Assembly: GCF_902832885.1 (NCBI RefSeq)
Contig: NZ_CADFDK010000001.1
Coordinates: forward strand, 1,054,001-1,118,000
Origin: Burkholderia seminalis DSM 23518
GTDB lineage: Bacteria; Pseudomonadota; Gammaproteobacteria; Burkholderiales; Burkholderiaceae
Reading direction: 5' to 3'
DNA: 64,000 nt
Below the pieces are notes generated by a model, which saw nothing but the letters and a program-made list of their open reading frames with translations, was not told the origin of the DNA and searched no databases. The position numbers and the translations under genes were made by a program. Below are positions 12,664-22,004 of the stretch, piece by piece; position 1 is the first letter of the stretch; each line of letters starts with the position of its first letter.

Positions 12664-13881
12664 TCACGGCGAGCGCAACGCCTGCAAGCCCAGCGTGAGC
12701 GCGTTGAACGGCATCTCCGTTGCCCCCATCGAAAAACTCGTCGTTTTCGTGGTCACGCCCGGCGTGCGCATCAGCGCGTGAACGATCCGCTCGCTCGCGT
12801 GGCCGTCGCCATACGGATTGCTCGCGCGCGACATTTCCTCGTAGGCGCTTTCGCTGTCGAACAGGCGCGACGCCTCCCACACGATCCGCTCCTGGTCCGT
12901 ACCGACGAGCCGTGCGGTGCCGGCCTGGATCGCCTCGGGCCGCTCGGTCGTCTCGCGCGTGACGAGCACCGGCTTGCCGAGCGCCGGCCCTTCTTCCTGA
13001 ATGCCGCCCGAGTCGGTAATGATGAAATGCGCGCGGGACATCAGGAATACGAACGACAGGTATTCCTGCGGTTCGATCAGGTAGATGTTCGGCACGCCGC
13101 CGAGCCGCGCTCGCGCCGGCTCCCGCACGTTCGGATTCATGTGCAGCGGATAGACGAACTGCGCGTCGCGATAGCGGCCCGCGAGCGTACAGAGCGCCTC
13201 GCAAAAATGCTGGAACGGTTCGCCGAAACTCTCGCGGCGATGCCCCGTGATCAGCACGACGCGCCGCGACGGTTCGAGAAACGGAAAATACGCGGCGACC
13301 TTGTCAGACAACGCAGAGGTGCGGTCCAGCATGCGTTTGACCTCGTGCAACGCATCGATCACGGTATTGCCGGTCAGCGAGACGCCGCTGCCCGGCACGC
13401 CCTCGCTGAGCAGGTTGTCGCGCGCCTGCCCGGTCGGCGCGAAGTGCCACGACGACACCGCATCGGTCACGCGGCGATTCAGCTCCTCCGGCCACGGCGA
13501 CCAGATGTCGCCGCTGCGCAGCCCGGCCTCCACGTGCCCGACCGGCAGATAGCGGTAGAACGCCGCCAGGCTGACCGCCAGCGTGGTCGTCGTATCGCCG
13601 TGCACCAGCACGACGTCCGGACGCAGGTCGTCGAAGACCATGCCGATCGCCTGAAGAATGCCGGTCGTCACGTCGGTCAGCGTCTGGCTTTGCCGCATCA
13701 GGTTGAGATCGTAGTCGGGCTTGATGTCGAACAGCGTCAGCACCTGGTCGAGCATTTCCCGATGCTGCGCGGTCACGCATACCCGGGCGTCGACCTCCGC
13801 TTGCGCCTTCAGCGCACGCACCAGCGGCGCCATCTTGATGGCCTCCGGCCGAGTCCCGAACACAAGCAAGATCTTCTTCAT
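12664..13881 (-). CDS. wecB: UDP-N-acetylglucosamine 2-epimerase (non-hydrolysing)
   Basis: 405 residues. The start [20 protein letters not shown] is the family signature. [19 protein letters not shown] (catalytic acidic residue), TGHRRESFG and the UDP-binding DSGGIQEE follow in the expected order. The enzyme interconverts UDP-GlcNAc and UDP-ManNAc in the cytoplasm, supplying ManNAc or ManNAcA units. GAGG six bases before the ATG at 13881 supports the start. It points away from the polysaccharide operon that begins at 15075, with 1.2 kb between them, and probably supplies that pathway (inference). The C-terminal ~25 residues after SERIVHALM are a short extension. Confidence 0.93.
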   Translation of the reverse strand: MKKILLVFGTRPEAIKMAPLVRALKAQAEVDARVCVTAQHREMLDQVLTLFDIKPDYDLNLMRQSQTLTDVTTGILQAIGMVFDDLRPDVVLVHGDTTTTLAVSLAAFYRYLPVGHVEAGLRSGDIWSPWPEELNRRVTDAVSSWHFAPTGQARDNLLSEGVPGSGVSLTGNTVIDALHEVKRMLDRTSALSDKVAAYFPFLEPSRRVVLITGHRRESFGEPFQHFCEALCTLAGRYRDAQFVYPLHMNPNVREPARARLGGVPNIYLIEPQEYLSFVFLMSRAHFIITDSGGIQEEGPALGKPVLVTRETTERPEAIQAGTARLVGTDQERIVWEASRLFDSESAYEEMSRASNPYGDGHASERIVHALMRTPGVTTKTTSFSMGATEMPFNALTLGLQALRSP

Positions 13882-15074
13882 CGTTATCCTCGTTTAGCCA
13901 CTTCGCGCGGATGATCCTGCACGTGGCGCGAAGCATGTATTCAGGCGGCACTGCCCATACTCGCGCGGTCGGCACGTAACCGTGCTGCGAGGCAGGCGCG
14001 CCGTCCTGTCCGCGCGGTCCCGGCCACGCGAATCGTCGTACTACCGGCGTCCCGTTGCACTGATCAGTCACGTCATGAGTCGTTCCTCGCTGTGTCGAGC
14101 GTCACGTCGGTCCGTCACGTCGCTTCCACACCAGCAATATTCAAACCAGCCGCCCCCGCAGCCGCAGCCGGCTCGCGCGACGCACACCGCACATGCGCGG
14201 TGCGTTACGGAATGTTTCACAACTGCTACGGGCGTCTCATCGACGAGCCGGCACGACAACGATAAACAGCCGGCCGATCGCGCGATCCGTCTGACGACGT
14301 CGTCCGATGAATCGAGAACGCAGGTCGGACGCCCGTCACGCATCGCACCGCGTGCATCTTTCGAAGCGCGTTGCGTCGTCTCGATTCGGCACTTTTGTCT
14401 GTGCAGCGCGCGGCGCGCACGCGACCTCCGGCCACGACCATGTGCGCGCGAATTCCCCGACACGCGGCGCGGCTTGCGTCGCACGAATGCATGCGCGGGA
14501 AATGTTGCGAATGTGTAACGCAGAGCCGAGCGGGAAGATACATCGGAGTCCGGTCTATTCCGCGCGCACGACGGCGGCAACCGTTTCGTCCATCGGGGCA
14601 ACGCGCCCGCGGCGAGCGACACGCCGCTGCACGTCTCGCAAGGCCACATCGAACAAGGCGGCGACGACTCGTTAGACAAACCGCCCGCCGTGCGAGGTCG
14701 GCGAGATGTGTCGCAGGCTGCGTGGCGTCGCATGTCGCGCGACGGCGCTGATTCGTCAGTGAATCAAAACACGTCGCCACGCGCCCGACCCTACGCGCGC
14801 CTCGCGCCCGCCTCCTTGCTGCACGGGGCATCGCGGCCCATGGCTCACGCCTTGCTTAATGTCAGACAGGTGCGTCCCGAAGCACTCGCACGGCAGCAGC
14901 AGACGGACGGGGACGCCAAAGCAACGAAGCCGGGAAGCGACGCGACGCGTGCGCGGGGGCGAACGACATCCGCCCCGCGCGACGAACGTGCGGCCGCGTC
15001 CCATTGACATCCGCGCGATCCACGGGCGCCTTCCGCTCTCATCGGTCGTCGTCGCGGACACCGGGGACCAGGAC
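13882..15074. other. 1.19-kb divergent intergenic region, no convincing gene
   Basis: It separates wecB (minus) from the glycosyltransferase operon (plus). All open frames are short or arginine-rich and lack family resemblance. It is long enough for two promoters and upstream regulator sites. The dyad near 14179-14203 (CGCAC..GTGCG around a CATG-containing centre) is the only repeat I noticed and may be chance at this GC content. Confidence 0.4.
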
Positions 15075-16619
15075 ATGAAGAATCCGCGGATGGCGTCACT
15101 CTGCGAGCAAGGCGTTCTGCTGCTGATCGTGCTTGCCTTTTCGCTGAGCGTGCGCGACACCGCATCGCAGGCGATCGCCGAGCCGGCGCGGATCATCCTG
15201 CCTGCCGCAAACGCCGCGGTCGCGGTCGAACGCGCGGCCCTCGACGGCGCGCGGTTCGCGATCGCCGCGCAGGCTTCGCCCGATGCGAACGCGTCGCTCG
15301 AGCCGCCGCCGGCCGGCGCGCCGGGTATCACGCTCGACCCCGACCTGCTGCTGATGCCCTGCGTCGCGTACCTGTGGCTGTTCACGGTGTTGACGTGCAT
15401 CTACGCCGGACGGCATTACGTGTTCAGCCTCGACCGCCTGTTCAAGCCGCAATGCGCGCCCTACCGGACGATTACCCACGGCGACTGGCCGAGGCTCACG
15501 GTGTTCGTCGCCGCCCACAACGAGGAAGCCGTCGTCGTCGATTGCCTGATGGCACTGCTGGCGACGACCTACCCGCGCGACAGGCTGACGATCATTCCGG
15601 TCAACGACCGCTCGACCGACAACACCCGTGCGCTGATCGACGAGGTCCGGGCGCTCGCGCCCGACCTCATCCAGCCGTTTCACCGCGAGACCGGCAAACC
15701 GGGCAAGGCGGCCGCGCTGAAGGATGCGCTGCGCTACATTCGCGGCGACATCATGGTGGTGTTCGACGCCGACTACCTGCCGCGCCCGGGGCTGCTGAAG
15801 GAACTCGTCGCGCCGTTCTTCGATCCGGAAGTCGGCGCGGTGATGGGCCGCGTCGTGCCGCAGAACGCCGACAGCAACCTGCTCGCGCGGCTGCTCGACC
15901 TCGAGCGCGCGGGCGGCTACCAGGTCAACCAGCAAGCCCGCAACAACCTCAACCTGGTGCCGCAGTACGGCGGCACGGTCGGCGGCATCCGCAAGGGCGC
16001 GCTCGACGCGGTGGGCGGCTGGCGCGACGACACGCTGGCCGAGGACACCGACATGACCTATCGCCTGCTGCTGAGCGACTGGCGCACGGTCTACCTGAAT
16101 CACGCCGAATGCTATGAGGAAGTGCCGGAGCGCTGGGCCGTGCGTGCCCGGCAGTTGACGCGCTGGGCGAAAGGCCACAACCAGACGCTGCTGCGCTATC
16201 TGGTTCCGGTACTGCGCAACCCGCTGATCTCGCGGCGCTGCCGGCTGGACGGCGCGTTGCTGCTCGGCGTGTTCGTGATGCCCGCGCTGCTCGCGGTCGC
16301 ATGGATCGCCGCGCTCACGCTCTACCTGTTCAACGGGGTCAACTCGACGGCGCTCGGCCTGATCGTGTCGCTGTTCGCGCTGTTCTCGTTCAGCACCTTC
16401 GGCAACTTCGGCGTGTTCTTCGAGATCGTCGTCGCCGCCCGGCTCGACGGCCGCGCGACGCGGCTGAGGCTCGTACCGGTCAACGTCGTCGGCTTCTGCG
16501 TGACGATCGCGGCCGTCGTCTCCGCGTTGTGGGGACTCACGCTCGACGCCGCATTCCGTCGCGAACTGAAGTGGGACAAGACCGAGCGCTTTCGCCGGCA
16601 ACTGAAACCGGAGCGATGA
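15075..16619 (+). CDS. Processive family 2 glycosyltransferase, inner-membrane polysaccharide synthase
   Basis: 514 residues. Two N-terminal membrane segments (about 9-26 and 92-114) are separated by an Ala/Pro-rich periplasmic loop. A cytoplasmic GT2 domain starts near 140 (RLTVFVAAHNEEAV), with DxD in VVFDADYLP (~227-235), the catalytic ED in LAEDTDMTYRL (~320-330) and the processivity motif QLTRWAKGH (~360). Three more membrane segments lie at about 393-416, 425-447 and 465-487. This is the PgaC/NodC-like layout for synthesis and export of a beta-linked polymer, often from UDP-GlcNAc. No PilZ domain is present. The ATG at 15075 has AGGA just upstream and gives the first membrane helix; the longer open frame is arginine-rich. 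It is the first gene of a five- to seven-gene operon. Confidence 0.85.
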   Translation: MKNPRMASLCEQGVLLLIVLAFSLSVRDTASQAIAEPARIILPAANAAVAVERAALDGARFAIAAQASPDANASLEPPPAGAPGITLDPDLLLMPCVAYLWLFTVLTCIYAGRHYVFSLDRLFKPQCAPYRTITHGDWPRLTVFVAAHNEEAVVVDCLMALLATTYPRDRLTIIPVNDRSTDNTRALIDEVRALAPDLIQPFHRETGKPGKAAALKDALRYIRGDIMVVFDADYLPRPGLLKELVAPFFDPEVGAVMGRVVPQNADSNLLARLLDLERAGGYQVNQQARNNLNLVPQYGGTVGGIRKGALDAVGGWRDDTLAEDTDMTYRLLLSDWRTVYLNHAECYEEVPERWAVRARQLTRWAKGHNQTLLRYLVPVLRNPLISRRCRLDGALLLGVFVMPALLAVAWIAALTLYLFNGVNSTALGLIVSLFALFSFSTFGNFGVFFEIVVAARLDGRATRLRLVPVNVVGFCVTIAAVVSALWGLTLDAAFRRELKWDKTERFRRQLKPER

Positions 16620-16622
16620 TCG

Positions 16623-17618
16623 ATGACGACCTTCAATGTGTTGGTGCCGGTGGCCGGCGTGCTCAGCCTGCCGTTCCTGCCGATGCTGCATGAGCTGATC
16701 CGGCGCAGCGACGTCGCGGCGCTGCCGATCGGCGACGGTCCGTTCGTCGATCAGGCGTTGCTCGCCACGCAATGGCACGACGCGCTGCGCGCGCACGCGG
16801 CCGGTGAACCGGCGGCCGATCCGTCTGCCGCACCGCCCTGGCAAGCGCTCGGACTGGCCGTGCAGCACGCCGGCACGATCCACGTCGCGCACGACGAGCA
16901 TCGCGACGACGTGCTCCATGCCGATCATGCGATCACGCTCGACGGCGGCGCCCGCGCGGCGTACGCGTTCGCCGGCGAACGCATCGACATTCGCGCCGGC
17001 GCGACCATCGGCGCGCTTGCGCACGCGCCACGGATCGACGTCGACGGCGCGGTGCTGCGTGGCGTCGTGGTCGGCGGCACGGTACACCTGCGCGGCGCCG
17101 GCGGCTTCGCGTGCCTGTACGGCGAGCCGATCGTCTTCGGCGCAGCACCGAGCGCGCGACCGGTCGGCACGCCAGCCGCGCCGCGCCGCGCGATCTCGCT
17201 CGCCCGCCACTTCGCATCGCTCCCGCATCGCTTCCTGCACGGCCGCTACCTGGTGCATTGCGACGTTCGCCTGCCCGCGCACACGGTCGTGCAAGGCAAC
17301 CTCATCGTCGACGGCACGCTCGTGCTCGGCGAAGGCTGCGTGCTGCGCGGCAGCGTCAAGGCGCATCGCGTCGAACTCGAACGTCATGCGTTGCTGCACG
17401 GCGCCGTGTTCGCGCGCGACGACGTGCTGCTCGCGAATGCGAGCTGCATCGACGGGATCGTGTCGGCCGGCGGCCTGCTGCGGCTGACCGGTGCACGCAT
17501 CGGTGTCGCCGGCCATCCTGTCAGCGCATGTGCGCGCGATGTCTCGGTCGTCGGTCATGCCTGCGTGCATGGCGACCTCGTCGCGTGGCGCAGCGGCTGG
17601 TTCCATGCATCCCGTTAA
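16623..17618 (+). CDS. Membrane-anchored beta-helix (bactofilin-like) protein of the polysaccharide operon
   Basis: 331 residues. A short hydrophobic N-terminus (about 4-22) may anchor it. Two stretches with repeating short strands (about 110-160 and 215-320) contain turns such as GTIHVAHDEH, GAVLRGVVVGGTVHLRGAGG and GTLVLGEGCVLRGSVKAHRVELERHALLHGAVFA. These are typical of right-handed beta-helices as in bactofilins (polymer-forming scaffold proteins). It starts 3 bp after the glycosyltransferase stop, so the two are coupled. A scaffold localising the synthase is one possibility; a polysaccharide-contacting beta-helix is another. Family assignment rests on repeat pattern only. Confidence 0.55.
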   Translation: MTTFNVLVPVAGVLSLPFLPMLHELIRRSDVAALPIGDGPFVDQALLATQWHDALRAHAAGEPAADPSAAPPWQALGLAVQHAGTIHVAHDEHRDDVLHADHAITLDGGARAAYAFAGERIDIRAGATIGALAHAPRIDVDGAVLRGVVVGGTVHLRGAGGFACLYGEPIVFGAAPSARPVGTPAAPRRAISLARHFASLPHRFLHGRYLVHCDVRLPAHTVVQGNLIVDGTLVLGEGCVLRGSVKAHRVELERHALLHGAVFARDDVLLANASCIDGIVSAGGLLRLTGARIGVAGHPVSACARDVSVVGHACVHGDLVAWRSGWFHASR

Positions 17619-17629
17619 GGAGCGCCTTC

Positions 17630-18643
17630 ATGTCCGATCGCCCTTGCCATCGCGGTCCGCGCGTGCCGGTTGCCACCCTCGCGGTGCTGTGCGGCGTCGC
17701 CTTCGGTACGCCACCGGCGCTCGCGGCACTGCCGGACGATGCGGCCGCCGCGCCGCCCGCGCCGTCGCCCGACGTCCCGACCGTCATCACGCCGCGGCCG
17801 CGCGACGAATCCACGTTCGTCCGCGTCAGCGCCGACGGCCTGCCGGACGGCGGGCCGCTCGCCGAGTTCACGCCTGACGATGCGAACCGGCCGGCCCTGC
17901 CCGACGCAATCGTCACACATGTCCAGGCGCCGCAAGAATCGCATACCGAACTGTCGCTCGGCTATTCGAGCGCACACCTGACGCACGGCTACGGCGACTG
18001 GTACGGCGTGCATCTGCGTGGCGTCTATCAGGATGGCGGGCGCACCGTGCTCGGCGAACTCGCGCAACTGCACCGCTTCGGCGAGAACACGCAGCTCGGC
18101 GCCCTGACCTACGTGCAGGATCTCGGCCCCGACTGGTTCGGCGGCATCGGCTTCGCGGGCACCACGTCGGGGACGATCCTGCCGAGCGCACGCGTCGACC
18201 TGTCGATCAATCGCAAGCTATTGTCGGATCGTTCGCTGGTCGTGTCGCTGGGCGCCGGCTACGCATGGAACCGCAGCGGCCATCGCGACCAGCTCTATCA
18301 CGCCGGCGTGATCTGGTACGCCCTGCCGAAGTGGATCTTCGAGGCAGGCACGAACTACACCGTCGATTCGCCCGGATCGGTAAAGGCGCCGGCCTATTAC
18401 GGCGCCGTCACCTACGGCGAAGTCGGCAAGAGCGTGATCGTGCTGCGCGGCGGGTTCGGGCGCGAGGCCTACCAGGTCACGGGCTCCGGCTCGCAGATCG
18501 CCGATTTCCGCAGCCACGAGATCGACGCGAAATGGCGTTACTGGTTCACGCGCAAGTGGGGCACGCAGCTCGAATTCAATTACTACCACAACCCTTACTA
18601 CTCGCGGATCGGCGGCGAGCTCAGCGTGTTTTATCGCTGGTAG
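17630..18643 (+). CDS. YaiO-like outer-membrane beta-barrel protein
   Basis: 337 residues. The signal peptide has hydrophobic core VATLAVLCGVAFG and probable cleavage after ALAA (~32). A Pro/Ala-rich linker follows, then from about residue 100 an amphipathic series of alternating strands (HTELSLGYSSAHLTHGYGDW, VVSLGAGYAW, WRYWFTRKWGTQLEFNYYHN) ending in aromatic FYRW, the usual C-terminal signature for barrel insertion. YaiO-family barrels occur in polysaccharide loci next to GT2 enzymes in enterobacteria. It probably forms the outer-membrane step of polymer export or attachment. AAGGAG eight bases upstream of the ATG at 17630 decides the start. Confidence 0.7.
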   Translation: MSDRPCHRGPRVPVATLAVLCGVAFGTPPALAALPDDAAAAPPAPSPDVPTVITPRPRDESTFVRVSADGLPDGGPLAEFTPDDANRPALPDAIVTHVQAPQESHTELSLGYSSAHLTHGYGDWYGVHLRGVYQDGGRTVLGELAQLHRFGENTQLGALTYVQDLGPDWFGGIGFAGTTSGTILPSARVDLSINRKLLSDRSLVVSLGAGYAWNRSGHRDQLYHAGVIWYALPKWIFEAGTNYTVDSPGSVKAPAYYGAVTYGEVGKSVIVLRGGFGREAYQVTGSGSQIADFRSHEIDAKWRYWFTRKWGTQLEFNYYHNPYYSRIGGELSVFYRW

Positions 18644-18656
18644 CCGGGCGGGCGCC

Positions 18657-19427
18657 ATGCAGACGCACCCCGTCCGCCCTACCGCCGACCGTTCGCTGCG
18701 GATTCACGCCCATCCGCAGCGCTGGCTGCTGTCGATCGCCCTGCTGACGCCCTCGCTGTATGCGTTGCTGTGGGTCGGCTTGCCGCTCGCCTGGCGCTAC
18801 TGGCGCGCGGTGATGGTGTGGGGTGCGCACCAGATCGATCCGGCGCTCCACGTGATCGTGCTCGGCTATCCGCCCGATGCGCCGCGCGTACCGCTGCTGT
18901 CGATCGACGTCGCCGCGCGCATGCCGGGCGGCGTGCTGCTGGCCGCCACCGCGGCGCTCTGCGCGATCGGCTTCGCCGCATCCTTCATACGGCACAGGAA
19001 CTGGCTGCCTGTTGCATATCTGTTACGTATCGCGAGCTTCACCCAGTTGCTGATTTGCGTGTACTTCTGGCTCGCGCCCGGCACGTTTCCGTATGGCCCG
19101 TTGCTGCATCTGCGCGACATGTTCGTGCTGCACGGCGCGGCGATCGCGATGATCCCGCTGGTGATGGCGGCGCTGTACTACCCGCTCGATTTCTCGCTGC
19201 CACAGAAGGCCGTCGCGTCGATGCTGGTGCTCGGCTACTTCATCGTCGCGCTGCCGTTCGTGATGCTGCTGCACGCGACGATCATTCATCACGGCTCGCT
19301 GCTGTTCCTGCCGTTCTGCTATTTCCTGCTTGGCGGACCGCTGCTGATCGGCCTGCTGGTCACGCTCTACACCTACTGCGCAAGCTGGCCCGGCGCGCTG
19401 ACGAACGGCTCCGATTCCGTCTGCTGA
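18657..19427 (+). CDS. Polytopic inner-membrane protein of unknown function
   Basis: 256 residues with about six hydrophobic segments: near 22-45, 95-112, 120-140, 155-175, 185-208 and 215-240. No catalytic motif or family was recognised. It starts 13 bp after the barrel gene and so belongs to the operon; likely roles are assembly, acyl or other modification, or an accessory subunit to the synthase (PgaD-like role without PgaD similarity). No start other than the ATG at 18657 is needed. Confidence 0.6.
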   Translation: MQTHPVRPTADRSLRIHAHPQRWLLSIALLTPSLYALLWVGLPLAWRYWRAVMVWGAHQIDPALHVIVLGYPPDAPRVPLLSIDVAARMPGGVLLAATAALCAIGFAASFIRHRNWLPVAYLLRIASFTQLLICVYFWLAPGTFPYGPLLHLRDMFVLHGAAIAMIPLVMAALYYPLDFSLPQKAVASMLVLGYFIVALPFVMLLHATIIHHGSLLFLPFCYFLLGGPLLIGLLVTLYTYCASWPGALTNGSDSVC

Positions 19428-19761
19428 TTTCGCCCGCTAATGCGCCGTATCAGCGATGAAACGAATCCATTGCGTTTGCTCCCGTGCCGCACGGTCCATG
19501 TCACATGAAGCCAGCAGGACCGGGCCTCCGGGGCGAATGGCACGTTGTTCGCTTCGTTCGATACGTCGCATCGAGTCCTCTCGTCGACGACGACAGCGCG
19601 GCATACCGACGTATCTCGTCGGTCCGGCTGCCGTCGACAGGTGCCGCTCGATATCCGACGCACCGGACAGCCGCACACACCTACGGGGCAGGATTGGTCG
19701 ACCTGGCGGCACGCGCATCACGGCGGCCGCGCGCCCCCATTCCTTGAGCGAGGAGTACACC
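19428..19761. other. 334-bp gap inside the polysaccharide gene set
   Basis: No gene is convincing here; the in-frame upstream extension of the next gene is arginine-rich and implausible. The gap is unusual in an otherwise tightly packed set, so it may hold a second promoter or a processing site. I see no clear terminator. Confidence 0.35.
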
Positions 19762-21912
19762 ATGTTGGCAAAGTCAGGCAAGTTCTTGCGGATCCTGTTC
19801 GCGTTGTTCGCGCTCGCGTTCGCATTCAGTCCGGGCGGGGTTCAGGCGGCCACCAACCAGCTCATCCTGCTGGTGCCGAATACGCTGACATTGCCCGATC
19901 CGCGCGTGTCCGCGTGGCTGGACACCGCGCAAGAGGAAGGGCTGCAGATCACGGTGATGACCGACAGCCAGTTCATGGCGGCCGGCGCGTCGCTGTCGCA
20001 GTATCCCGGCCTGATCCTGCCCGATCAGGTGCATACGACGGCCGACGACACGCTCGTCACGGCGATCCAGAACTATGCGCTGAACGGCGGCAAGGTGATG
20101 CTCGTCTACGATTTCGGCGTGCTGAATTCGGCCGGCTTCTACGTGAGCCCCAAATCCCGTTTCAGCAACATGGTCGGTGTGGACTACGTACTGTATGACC
20201 AATTGGGCGGCAACATGATCGGTCTCGGCAACGTAACCGGCATGAGCAGCTGGCTTCGCACGCTCCAGGTGCCTCCCGGCAAGTCGATGACGTGGACCAC
20301 GACCGCGTCGACCACGACGACCGCCAGCGTCATGGCCGCGGCGAGCACGAACAACACGAAGACGAACAATTCGTCGAAGCAGACGTCCGGCAGCGCGCTC
20401 TATCTGTCCGCCAGCCCGTCGAACCCGGGCGGCCTCGCCAACTACAACCACGGTGCGTGGTTCCAGTACGACACGCCGTCCGCAGGCAGCGGCGTACTGA
20501 ACCAGACGGCCCCGAAGCTGACCGGCGTTGCGAACGGCAAGCTCGTGAAGTCCGGCACCTATAGCGCCAACTCGCTCGTCAGCACGACGGCCGGCACGGC
20601 GACCACCGCGCTCGCGTCGACCGCGGCGACGACCACCGACACGCTCGAAGGCATCTCCGGCTACGTGTACGGCTTCCTCACCTACCCGAGCTTCGTCACG
20701 CAGGGCACGTACACCGGCACGACGATCCTGACCTCGCCGACGTTCGGGCTGGTATCCGGCTACAACACGTACGGCAACGGCGGCGTGCTGTTCGTCAACC
20801 TGCCGCTCGCCTACCTCGACGGCCAGACCGACGGCATGCTGATCCACGGGTACCTGCACTATTTCGGCACGCAGATGCTGAACCTGCCGTCGCTGTCGCC
20901 GCTGCCGAAGGCGATGGCCGGGCTGGTGTTCAACTGGCACTTCTGCGCCGGCGACCAGATCCAGCCAGCACTCCAACTGAAGAACCTCGGCGTGTGGAAC
21001 AACGGCCCGTTCTCGCTCGTGATCACGGCCGGCCCCGACGAAGCGGCCTTCGGCGACGGCGACGGCATCAACCTCGCCAACAACCCGACCGCGCAGAGTC
21101 TCGTGAGGTATTTCGTGAGCAAGGGCCATCGCGTCGGCAGCCACGGCGGCTGGATCCACGACTACTGGGGGGCGAACGCCAGCGAAACGAACGCGAGCAC
21201 GTTCACCCAGTACCTCGTGATGAACCATCAGGCCGTCCAGGCCGCGTCGGGCCAGCCGGATGTCGAATATGCGGCGCCGGAAGGCAACACGCCGACCTGG
21301 TCGGTCAACTGGCTCGAGAGCAACGGCTTCAACGGGTACTACTTCACCGGCCACACCGGCTCGGCGCCGACCCGCGCATACCGCAACGGCGCGCTGCTGA
21401 ACCCGGGCCTGTGGGCGTACCCCGTGATGCCGTTCGGCAAGTACGCGACGTTCGAGGAATTCCAGCAGTATGCGGTGCCCACGAGCGACGTGAACAACTG
21501 GTACGCAGCCCTGATGAACTTCGTCGTCGCGAACCGTACGAGCCGGCTGATCTACGCGCACCCGCTCGGCGCGTCGTCCTACACGTCGACGCTGTCCGCG
21601 ATCTTCTCGCAAGCCAATACGCTGAAACTGGCGGGTCAGTTCAAGTGGTACACGATGAGCGACATCACGATCTTCGATCGCGCACGCCTGAACGTCACGT
21701 GGTCGGCCACCGACACGGGCAGCGGCTGGGCGTTCGCCGCCAGCCACCCGACCAGCCTCGCGAACATGACCTGGCTGCTGCCCAAGAAGGGCTTCGCACT
21801 GCCGGTCATCACGCAAGGCCTCGGCAGCGTCGTCATTACCGACTCGACGTACTGGCTCGTGACCGCGATCAGCGGCACCAGCCTCAAGTTCACCAGCGCC
21901 AAGGTGCACTGA
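19762..21912 (+). CDS. Exported two-domain polysaccharide deacetylase-like protein (NodB-like C-terminal domain)
   Basis: 716 residues. A signal peptide (KFLRILFALFALAFAFSPGG, cleavage after VQA ~30) sends it to the periplasm. Residues ~32-190 (NQLILLVPNTLTLPDPRVSAWL, GLILPDQVHTT, LNGGKVMLVYDFG) resemble a class I amidotransferase-like alpha/beta fold. A Ser/Thr/Ala-rich region follows (~205-305). From ~390 to 620 lies a NodB-like deacetylase: LVFNWHFCAGDQ, SLVITAGPDE, KGHRVGSHGGWIHDYWG with two His for metal, and AAPEGNTPTWSVNWLESNGFNGYYF. The His spacing (H-G-G-W-I-H) differs from the classical HSxxH. AGGAG is 7 nt before the ATG. Deacetylation of an N-acetylated polymer is the likely role. 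The layout recalls Agd3-type (CE18) deacetylases, but this needs a profile search. Confidence 0.65.
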   Translation: MLAKSGKFLRILFALFALAFAFSPGGVQAATNQLILLVPNTLTLPDPRVSAWLDTAQEEGLQITVMTDSQFMAAGASLSQYPGLILPDQVHTTADDTLVTAIQNYALNGGKVMLVYDFGVLNSAGFYVSPKSRFSNMVGVDYVLYDQLGGNMIGLGNVTGMSSWLRTLQVPPGKSMTWTTTASTTTTASVMAAASTNNTKTNNSSKQTSGSALYLSASPSNPGGLANYNHGAWFQYDTPSAGSGVLNQTAPKLTGVANGKLVKSGTYSANSLVSTTAGTATTALASTAATTTDTLEGISGYVYGFLTYPSFVTQGTYTGTTILTSPTFGLVSGYNTYGNGGVLFVNLPLAYLDGQTDGMLIHGYLHYFGTQMLNLPSLSPLPKAMAGLVFNWHFCAGDQIQPALQLKNLGVWNNGPFSLVITAGPDEAAFGDGDGINLANNPTAQSLVRYFVSKGHRVGSHGGWIHDYWGANASETNASTFTQYLVMNHQAVQAASGQPDVEYAAPEGNTPTWSVNWLESNGFNGYYFTGHTGSAPTRAYRNGALLNPGLWAYPVMPFGKYATFEEFQQYAVPTSDVNNWYAALMNFVVANRTSRLIYAHPLGASSYTSTLSAIFSQANTLKLAGQFKWYTMSDITIFDRARLNVTWSATDTGSGWAFAASHPTSLANMTWLLPKKGFALPVITQGLGSVVITDSTYWLVTAISGTSLKFTSAKVH

Positions 21913-22004
21913 GCCGCAACATCGACCTACCCGCCGGCGCGCGACGCGGCCAACGCCGCGCCCGGCGGGATTTGCGCAGGACCACCGCGCAGGAGCCCCC
22001 GATC

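Noticed and set aside
12005-12781. 258-codon frame in the gap between the dehydrogenase genes and wecB
   Set aside because: No plausible ribosome site, overlaps the end of wecB, and composition is not protein-like.
15096-17606. 836-codon open frame on the minus strand
   Set aside because: It is antisense to the glycosyltransferase and beta-helix genes, is rich in Arg, Asp, His and Val as expected of a GC-rich shadow, and has no recognisable domain.
19774-21909. 711-codon minus-strand frame
   Set aside because: Mirror of the deacetylase gene; composition is shadow-like with no motif.
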